From: Chryseobacterium mucoviscidosis
GTDB taxonomy: Bacteria; Bacteroidota; Bacteroidia; Flavobacteriales; Weeksellaceae
Reading direction: 5' to 3'
DNA length: 64,000 nucleotides
Assembly: GCF_002177115.1 (NCBI RefSeq)
Contig: NZ_MVAG01000114.1
Location: forward strand, 124,001-188,000
Shown: positions 59,460 to 64,000 of the stretch, in pieces
Layout of the letters: the number at the start of each line of letters is the position of its first letter
Numbering within the stretch: the first letter of the stretch is position 1
Made by a program: the position numbers and the translations under genes
The notes under the pieces: model-generated
What the model saw: only the letters and a program-made list of their open reading frames with translations
Database searches by the model: none
Told to the model about the DNA's origin: nothing

Positions 59460-59915
59460 ATGACCATAAAGAAGAAAATCATATTGGGGCTGGCTGTCGT
59501 CCTGATTGCCATACAGTTCTTTCAGCCCTTACGGAACCAGGCGGTTGAAGTGCCAGCCACCCATATCGAAAGGGTGTACACCGTACCCCAAAATGTAAAG
59601 GCTATCCTTGTTCAGTCCTGTTATGACTGCCATAGCAACAATACCCATTATCCGTGGTACAGCCGTATCCAGCCCGGCGCATGGTACATGGCAGAGCATA
59701 TAAAAAAGGGGAAAGAGGAACTCAACTTTAGCGAATTTGGCGACTATTCTGTCCGCAGGCAGCGAAACAAGTTCAGGGCTATGGCCGGGCAGGTTAAGGA
59801 CGGGGAAATGCCGTTGTCATCATACACACTAATTCATCGCAATGCAGTATTGTCACCGGAGGATAAGCAGGTTTTGATAGCGTGGTTTAGCACAATGGAA
59901 GACAGCATTAAATAA
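59460..59915 (+). CDS. haem-binding domain (c-type) membrane-anchored protein
   Basis: 151 aa. One N-terminal membrane anchor (KIILGLAVVLIAIQFFQP), then the c-type haem site SCYDCHSNNTHYPWYSRIQP (Cys-x-x-Cys-His). The conserved PWYSRIQPGAWYMAEHI and GEMPLSSY identify the Haem_bd (PF14376) family. It may pass electrons to or from the multicopper oxidase encoded 13 bases downstream. The start ATG at 59460 was chosen for the membrane anchor. Confidence 0.87.
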   Translation: MTIKKKIILGLAVVLIAIQFFQPLRNQAVEVPATHIERVYTVPQNVKAILVQSCYDCHSNNTHYPWYSRIQPGAWYMAEHIKKGKEELNFSEFGDYSVRRQRNKFRAMAGQVKDGEMPLSSYTLIHRNAVLSPEDKQVLIAWFSTMEDSIK

Positions 59916-59928
59916 AATTTTTCAAATC

Positions 59929-62202
59929 ATGAACAGATATAATAAAATACCTATAAGAATTTTGCAAACAGTGCTGATACTGCTTTGCACGCAAACGCTG
60001 TTTGCACAGAGAGTGGTGCATTACGAGCTGTATGTAAAAGATACGCTTGTCAACTATGCAGGTAAGCAAAAAAGGGCAATTGCCGTAAACGGGCAAATCC
60101 CCATGCCCACCCTTACCTTTACCGAGGGCGACACTGCCGAAATAGTGGTGCACAACCAATTGAAAGAAAGCACATCACTTCACTGGCATGGTGTGTTCCT
60201 GCCCAATAAAGAAGACGGTGTGCCCTGGCTTACACAAAAACCCATCGCACCGGGCACAACCTACACCTACCGTTTTCCGATTATCCAGCATGGTACGCAC
60301 TGGTACCATTCCCACTCAGGATTGCAGGAGCAGATTGGCATGTACGGAAGTTTTATCATGAAGAAAAGAAGCGATGATAAGACATTCAGAAAAGGAATTG
60401 ACGATTTGCCGACCGTTCCAATTATATTAAGTGAGTGGACAAATCTTAACCCCGATAATATCAACCGTATGCTACACAATGCAAATGATTGGGCGGCCAT
60501 TAAGAAAGGCGCAACACAATCATATGTTGAAGCTATTAAGGAGGGAAAATTAGGGGTAAAGGTAAAAAACGAGTGGAAGCGGATGCTGGCGATGGATGTC
60601 AGTGACGTTTACTATGATAAAATCCTAATAAATGGTAGCCATAGCACCGATTTGAAAACAATTGATGGTAAAAAGCTAAAAGCAGGCGACAAAGTCAGAT
60701 TGCGTGTTTCCAATGGAGGGGCGTCTTCATATTTCTGGCTACGGTATGCTGGAGGAAAAATTACAGTAGTAGCGAATGATGGGAATGATGTTGAGCCTGT
60801 AGAGGTGGACAGGTTAATCATTGCCGTTTCTGAAACTTACGATATTGTAGTGACTATCCCTCAAGATGGTTTGGCTTACGAGTTCTTAGCAACAACCGAA
60901 GACAGGACACAATCTGCGAGTTACTTTATAGGTGATGGGGTCAAACAGCTTATTTCTCCACTCCCACGATTGAAGTATTTCGAGGGGATGAAGATGATGA
61001 ACGATATGATGAAAATGAATGGCGATTTGGACGATATGGGCATGAAGATGAGCCTTAACCAAATGGACATGAATGTAGTGATGTATCCCGAAATTACCGG
61101 AGATGCAACAAAAAAAGCAGACCACAGTAAGCATGAGGGTATGGATATGGATAACGACGCTAACCGTTACAACGCTAATGCCTTGGGAGACATCAAAACA
61201 TTAAATTATGCTATGTTGCAATCACCTTATAACACCTCTCTTCCAAATGATGCGCCTGTAAAAGAGTTGAAATTCACACTTACTGGCAACATGAACCGCT
61301 ATGTATGGAGCATGGATAATAAAATACTTTCGGAAACTGACAAAATACCTGTAAAAAAAGGAGAAATTCTACGGATTACCATTTATAATAATTCAATGAT
61401 GCGGCATCCAATGCATCTTCACGGATTTGATTTCAGGGTGATAAACGGAAAAGGCGAAAAATCGCCGCTTAAAAATGTGTTGGATATCATGCCTATGGAA
61501 ACAGATACCATTGAGTTTTTAGCAAATGAGGAAGGTGATTGGTTCTTTCATTGCCATATATTATATCACATGATGGCGGGAATGAACAGGGTCTTTGAAG
61601 TTGGAGACTACAATAACCCCTATCTACCCGACAAGGTAAAAGCCTATAAAGAATTGCAAAGAGAAAGTAATATGCCTCATTTTATGGCACAAAACGATTT
61701 TGCAACCAATGGTAATGATGGAGAAGCTATGCTAATGAATGCACGCTACCAATTAGGAACAGAATGGCGTTTAGGCTATAATAGTATGCACGGTTATGAA
61801 GTAGAAACCCATTTAGGTAGATACATTGGAAAGATGCAATGGTTCATGCCCTTTGTAGGTTTTGATTACCGCTACCGTAAAATGGGAGAAGATGAACACG
61901 AAAAGAACATATTTGGACAAACCAACAAGAAAGACACCCGCAGGGCGTTCAGTTTAGGGTTTATGTATACGTTACCTATGCTGGTCAATTTTCAGGCAGA
62001 AGTATATCATGATGGAATTGTGAGATTGCAGTTAATGCGTGAAGATATACCAATTTCAAAAAGACTAAGAGGTGGTTTTATGGTGAATACCGACTTAGAG
62101 TATATGGGAGAACTTAGGTATATCATTAATAAGAATATAGGTATACGTACCCACTATGATAGCGATATGGGCTTTGGTGTGGGGCTGGCATTGACTTATT
62201 AA
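59929..62202 (+). CDS. multicopper oxidase with C-terminal barrel-like extension (CopA/PcoA-type)
   Basis: 757 aa with signal peptide (ILQTVLILLCTQTLFAQ). Copper sites: SLHWHGVFLPNK (about residue 85), HGTHWYHSHSG (about 122), HPMHLHGFDF (about 493) and WFFHCHILYHMMAGMNRVFE (about 538). A Met-rich stretch (MKMMNDMMKMNGDLDDMGMK) near 350 is a probable Cu(I) loop. After ~610 an extra 145 residues, with strands such as LGTEWRLGYN, VETHLGRYIGKM and GFMYTLPMLVNF, resemble a CopB/PcoB-like outer-membrane region. It oxidises periplasmic Cu(I) to Cu(II). It ends the copper operon. Confidence 0.9.
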   Translation: MNRYNKIPIRILQTVLILLCTQTLFAQRVVHYELYVKDTLVNYAGKQKRAIAVNGQIPMPTLTFTEGDTAEIVVHNQLKESTSLHWHGVFLPNKEDGVPWLTQKPIAPGTTYTYRFPIIQHGTHWYHSHSGLQEQIGMYGSFIMKKRSDDKTFRKGIDDLPTVPIILSEWTNLNPDNINRMLHNANDWAAIKKGATQSYVEAIKEGKLGVKVKNEWKRMLAMDVSDVYYDKILINGSHSTDLKTIDGKKLKAGDKVRLRVSNGGASSYFWLRYAGGKITVVANDGNDVEPVEVDRLIIAVSETYDIVVTIPQDGLAYEFLATTEDRTQSASYFIGDGVKQLISPLPRLKYFEGMKMMNDMMKMNGDLDDMGMKMSLNQMDMNVVMYPEITGDATKKADHSKHEGMDMDNDANRYNANALGDIKTLNYAMLQSPYNTSLPNDAPVKELKFTLTGNMNRYVWSMDNKILSETDKIPVKKGEILRITIYNNSMMRHPMHLHGFDFRVINGKGEKSPLKNVLDIMPMETDTIEFLANEEGDWFFHCHILYHMMAGMNRVFEVGDYNNPYLPDKVKAYKELQRESNMPHFMAQNDFATNGNDGEAMLMNARYQLGTEWRLGYNSMHGYEVETHLGRYIGKMQWFMPFVGFDYRYRKMGEDEHEKNIFGQTNKKDTRRAFSLGFMYTLPMLVNFQAEVYHDGIVRLQLMREDIPISKRLRGGFMVNTDLEYMGELRYIINKNIGIRTHYDSDMGFGVGLALTY

Positions 62203-62214
62203 AATTAAATAACT

Positions 62215-62315
62215 AAGGGTTGTAAACTGCATAACCGTAAAAAAATATCGGTAAAAAAAAGGAGGTGATGCAGGTGTAATTCGCAAAGACTAACCTGCAT
62301 CATACTACAACCCTT
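62215..62315. terminator. nested inverted-repeat element after the copper operon
   Basis: Outer stem AAGGGTTGTA (62215-62224) with TACAACCCTT (62306-62315). Inner stem GATGCAGGT (62267-62275) with ACCTGCATC (62293-62301). A small ACCG/CGGT hairpin lies between the two left arms. It is most likely a terminator or an RNA stabiliser. The double nesting is uncommon, and a similar layout follows copZ. Confidence 0.65.
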
Positions 62316-62463
62316 TAAAGTATGCAACAAAAATCTATCTATCGTTCCATCATCAATACGGTAGAGGTTGAATTTTTTTAAGCAGTAATTGCATCATAAG
62401 CTAATACGAACAGTGTTAGCTTTTCTGTATTAACCAATAATATATTACATCAAAATGAAGCGA

Positions 62464-63276
62464 ATGGATAAATTTTACAATGAAACATATCTTAAATTGG
62501 AAACTGCAATCCAGGAACTGGAGATTGAAACCGACTGCCCCATAAAAAGAATTGAAGCCGTTATACACCATATCATACAAAGCCTTGCCGACTTAAAGGA
62601 CTTTGTACTGAAAAATGACTTTAAGAATATGGAAGAAGAAATCCATTTTTTCAAGTATCAGAAACCTGTTATTGTTTCAAAGCTCATCTACTACAATGCC
62701 ATCTATAAAATCGAAACAAGAAGACCCTACGGGAACAAGCGTACCAAGAAATATTTTACCAAAGAACTGAAAAAGCTAAAAAGGTTCTTTGAAAACAACC
62801 TTGATTTTTACAAGTATTACCGCAGCAATAATTCTTTCGTTGACGAAAAATTCTTTGTGCGTGGCAAGCACGATATAAGGCTGTGGTTAGACACATTTTA
62901 TTTTGAAGCAGACCATCGTTTTTCTACTTCACACGATTATAAGGTTGCCAAGATTATTGCCAATGACCTGATACAAGTTTATTTGGAAGACAGGCTCAAT
63001 AACATCAATGTGAAAAGGGGTTCGGACAATTCATTGAAATGGACGGCAAGTAAAACGGCACTGACGGAACTCATATATGCACTGTACTCCCACGGTGTAT
63101 TTAACAATGGGAATACAGACATAAAATTGATAGCTAAAACTTTTGAAGAAGCCTTTAATATTGAGTTAGGCGATTTTTACCACACGTTTATGGAACTGAA
63201 AGCCCGTAAGATAAACCGAACCAAATTCCTTGACAGCCTGTGTGAAGCCCTAATAAAAAAAATGGACGAAAAGTAA
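62464..63276 (+). CDS. rteC: RteC-domain transcriptional regulator, copy 2
   Basis: 270 aa from the ATG at 62464 (MDKFYNETYLKLETAIQ), which aligns with the start of copy 1; a start at 62455 would add three residues. It has the whole RteC domain (KYQKPVIVSKLIYYNAIYKI; RGKHDIRLWLDTFYFEADH). It stands where RteC usually stands, beside the large helicase/methylase gene. The C-terminal three-quarters are almost the same as copy 1 at 49410, in the same orientation, so the two form direct repeats about 13 kb apart. Confidence 0.9.
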   Translation: MDKFYNETYLKLETAIQELEIETDCPIKRIEAVIHHIIQSLADLKDFVLKNDFKNMEEEIHFFKYQKPVIVSKLIYYNAIYKIETRRPYGNKRTKKYFTKELKKLKRFFENNLDFYKYYRSNNSFVDEKFFVRGKHDIRLWLDTFYFEADHRFSTSHDYKVAKIIANDLIQVYLEDRLNNINVKRGSDNSLKWTASKTALTELIYALYSHGVFNNGNTDIKLIAKTFEEAFNIELGDFYHTFMELKARKINRTKFLDSLCEALIKKMDEK

Positions 63277-63282
63277 CGACTA

Positions 63283-64000
63283 TTATAATACGCCACGAGG
63301 TGAATGAACGCCTTTTGTCCGTATAATGCTTTCCTGCACCTTTGGGGCTTCATTCTGCTTTTCTGCCTGCTCCGAAGCATCTTGTTTGGTTTCCGGCGTA
63401 ATAGATAGCTGTATCTTTCTTTCTACGGCAGCCAGTTCCGTTTTAAGCTCACTCAATCGACTTTCCTTAGCCCAAGTACCGTTAACCACTTCCTGAAGTA
63501 TCGGCAGGTCTTTTTGTATTTCAGCGATTTTCTCCTGCTCCTGCTTCACAAAGCCCGGCAGTTTTTCCAAAGCCCTTAAAAAATTCATTGCGGCGGTTTC
63601 GGGGTCTTTTGCCATCAGACCGTTATTGTAGGTGTACTTGATATTGCCCTCGCCAGTTATAAAAAATCTATTGACCCTTTCGAGTGTTGAATTATCCTTT
63701 GGAAGTTCTGTTTTAACCAATAATTGAAACCCGTAGAGGTTGCCTATTTCACGATAGTCGCCTGCCGTGCGGGCTTTGTTCGCAATCTCGTTCAGTTTTG
63801 CGCCTATTTGTTTCGGATTTGCATTGGGCGGCAAGCCATCTAACAGCACAGGGTTTTCGATTGTACCGTCCGAACGCTTTTGCAGGCGTTGCTGTAAGTT
63901 TTCCCAGTCGGTACTCATCCGGCTCAAACGGGATTGAGTGCTTTGCAACATTTCCATATAATCCTGTACCTTAAATTTGGCACTGGATTTAGAGCGGTTG
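63283..64000 (-). CDS. C-terminal part of the large ICE helicase/N6-adenine methylase, partial
   Basis: The frame is open from the window edge; the gene begins outside the window. The visible 238 residues end a very large protein: SKSSAKFKVQDYMEMLQSTQ, then SRLSRMSTDWENLQQRLQKR, PVLLDGLPPNANPKQIGAKL and a disordered Gln/Glu tail ending VHSPRGVL. This end belongs to the ~1,800-2,000-aa DEAD helicase/DNA methylase conserved in Bacteroidota ICEs. It would be an anti-restriction or DNA-maintenance protein. The inference rests on the ending and position only. Confidence 0.72.
   Translation of the reverse strand, partial: NRSKSSAKFKVQDYMEMLQSTQSRLSRMSTDWENLQQRLQKRSDGTIENPVLLDGLPPNANPKQIGAKLNEIANKARTAGDYREIGNLYGFQLLVKTELPKDNSTLERVNRFFITGEGNIKYTYNNGLMAKDPETAAMNFLRALEKLPGFVKQEQEKIAEIQKDLPILQEVVNGTWAKESRLSELKTELAAVERKIQLSITPETKQDASEQAEKQNEAPKVQESIIRTKGVHSPRGVL

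Larger units (their letters stand above)
10165..64000. mobile_element. integrative conjugative element of the CTnDOT-related Bacteroidota group (left end approximate, right end outside window)
   Basis: The region contains a tyrosine integrase at its edge, excisionase-type HTH genes, an almost complete tra set (traA, B, D, E, F, G, I, J, K, L, M, N, O, Q), mobA, relaxase and coupling protein, two rteC genes, and the end of the large ICE helicase/methylase. Order and strand (minus-strand tra, plus-strand mob and cargo) match the conserved backbone of these elements. A chromosomal-type intergenic repeat runs to about 10152, so the left end probably lies between there and the integrase at 10456. 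The exact attL core was not identified. The region from 10165 to 10455 has no gene and is AT-rich. Confidence 0.88.

Noticed and set aside
1..64000. CRISPR arrays, tRNA/rRNA genes, insertion sequences
   Set aside because: No spaced identical repeats, cloverleaf sequence or transposase gene was found on reading the window; small ones could be missed by eye.

Overview
ORGANISM AND OVERALL PICTURE. The flanking chromosome (AT-rich, promoters of the TAnnTTTG type, few Shine-Dalgarno sites, short agmatinase and arginine decarboxylase, SF2/HNH protein, SymE-like protein) points to a flavobacterium of the Chryseobacterium/Elizabethkingia type (Bacteroidota). About 54 kb of the window, from roughly 10.2 kb to the right edge, is an integrative conjugative element (ICE) of the CTnDOT-related Bacteroidota group. 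It carries a large mercury/zinc/cadmium/copper cargo. Its right end lies beyond the window. No tRNA, rRNA, CRISPR array or insertion sequence was recognised. LAYOUT. (1) 1-10.1 kb, chromosome: a partial Ada-like AraC/methyltransferase, agmatinase, then a probable accessory insert (HTH regulator, SymE-like protein, 853-aa SF2 helicase with a C-terminal HNH nuclease). The insert abuts the decayed 3' end of an alpha/beta-hydrolase gene. After it come a HAD phosphatase, arginine decarboxylase (the partner of agmatinase in putrescine synthesis), a tyrosine-phosphatase lipoprotein, thiamine pyrophosphokinase and a PduO-type cobalamin adenosyltransferase. Intergenic repeats are common here. (2) 10.2-17.6 kb, left part of the ICE: a tyrosine integrase lacking the first catalytic Arg (as in IntDOT), a block of small accessory genes (DUF932, Api92-like and unknowns), an unknown 330-aa protein, a stand-alone receiver protein and two overlapping excisionase-type HTH genes. 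(3) 17.7-33.2 kb, minus strand: an 863-aa AAA_13/RloC-like ATPase as probable cargo, then the mating-pore operon read as traQ, O, N, M, L, orf, K, J, I, G, F, E (right to left in transcription), then traD/B/A. (4) 33.2-37.8 kb: a structured oriT-like region, then mobA, relaxase mobB and coupling protein mobC on the plus strand. (5) 38-49.3 kb, AT-rich cargo: ArsR/MerTP/GDCCVxC mercury uptake without mercuric reductase, a Fur-family regulator, an RND pump fused to its outer-membrane factor, its adaptor, and a Zn/Cd P-type ATPase. (6) 49.4-63.3 kb: a copper island (AraC-HMA regulator, CopA, CopZ, Cys-rich secreted protein, HMA-DUF3347, CopB-type ATPase, DUF3347 lipoprotein, DUF305, TRASH-like lipoprotein, haem-binding protein, multicopper oxidase) flanked by two direct rteC copies. 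The 3' end of the large ICE helicase/methylase gene closes the window. HOW THE PARTS WORK TOGETHER. Metals would be moved from cytosol to periplasm by three P-type ATPases, exported across the envelope by the RND-OMF fusion with its adaptor, and copper oxidised or buffered in the periplasm by the oxidase, HMA and DUF3347 proteins. The most interesting regulatory signals are two. A tandem 20-bp-spaced GCCAAA module is repeated upstream of four ICE operons in the same orientation relative to transcription. A second, identical operator layout is shared by the copA and copZ promoters next to an AraC regulator that carries a metal-binding-like N-terminus.
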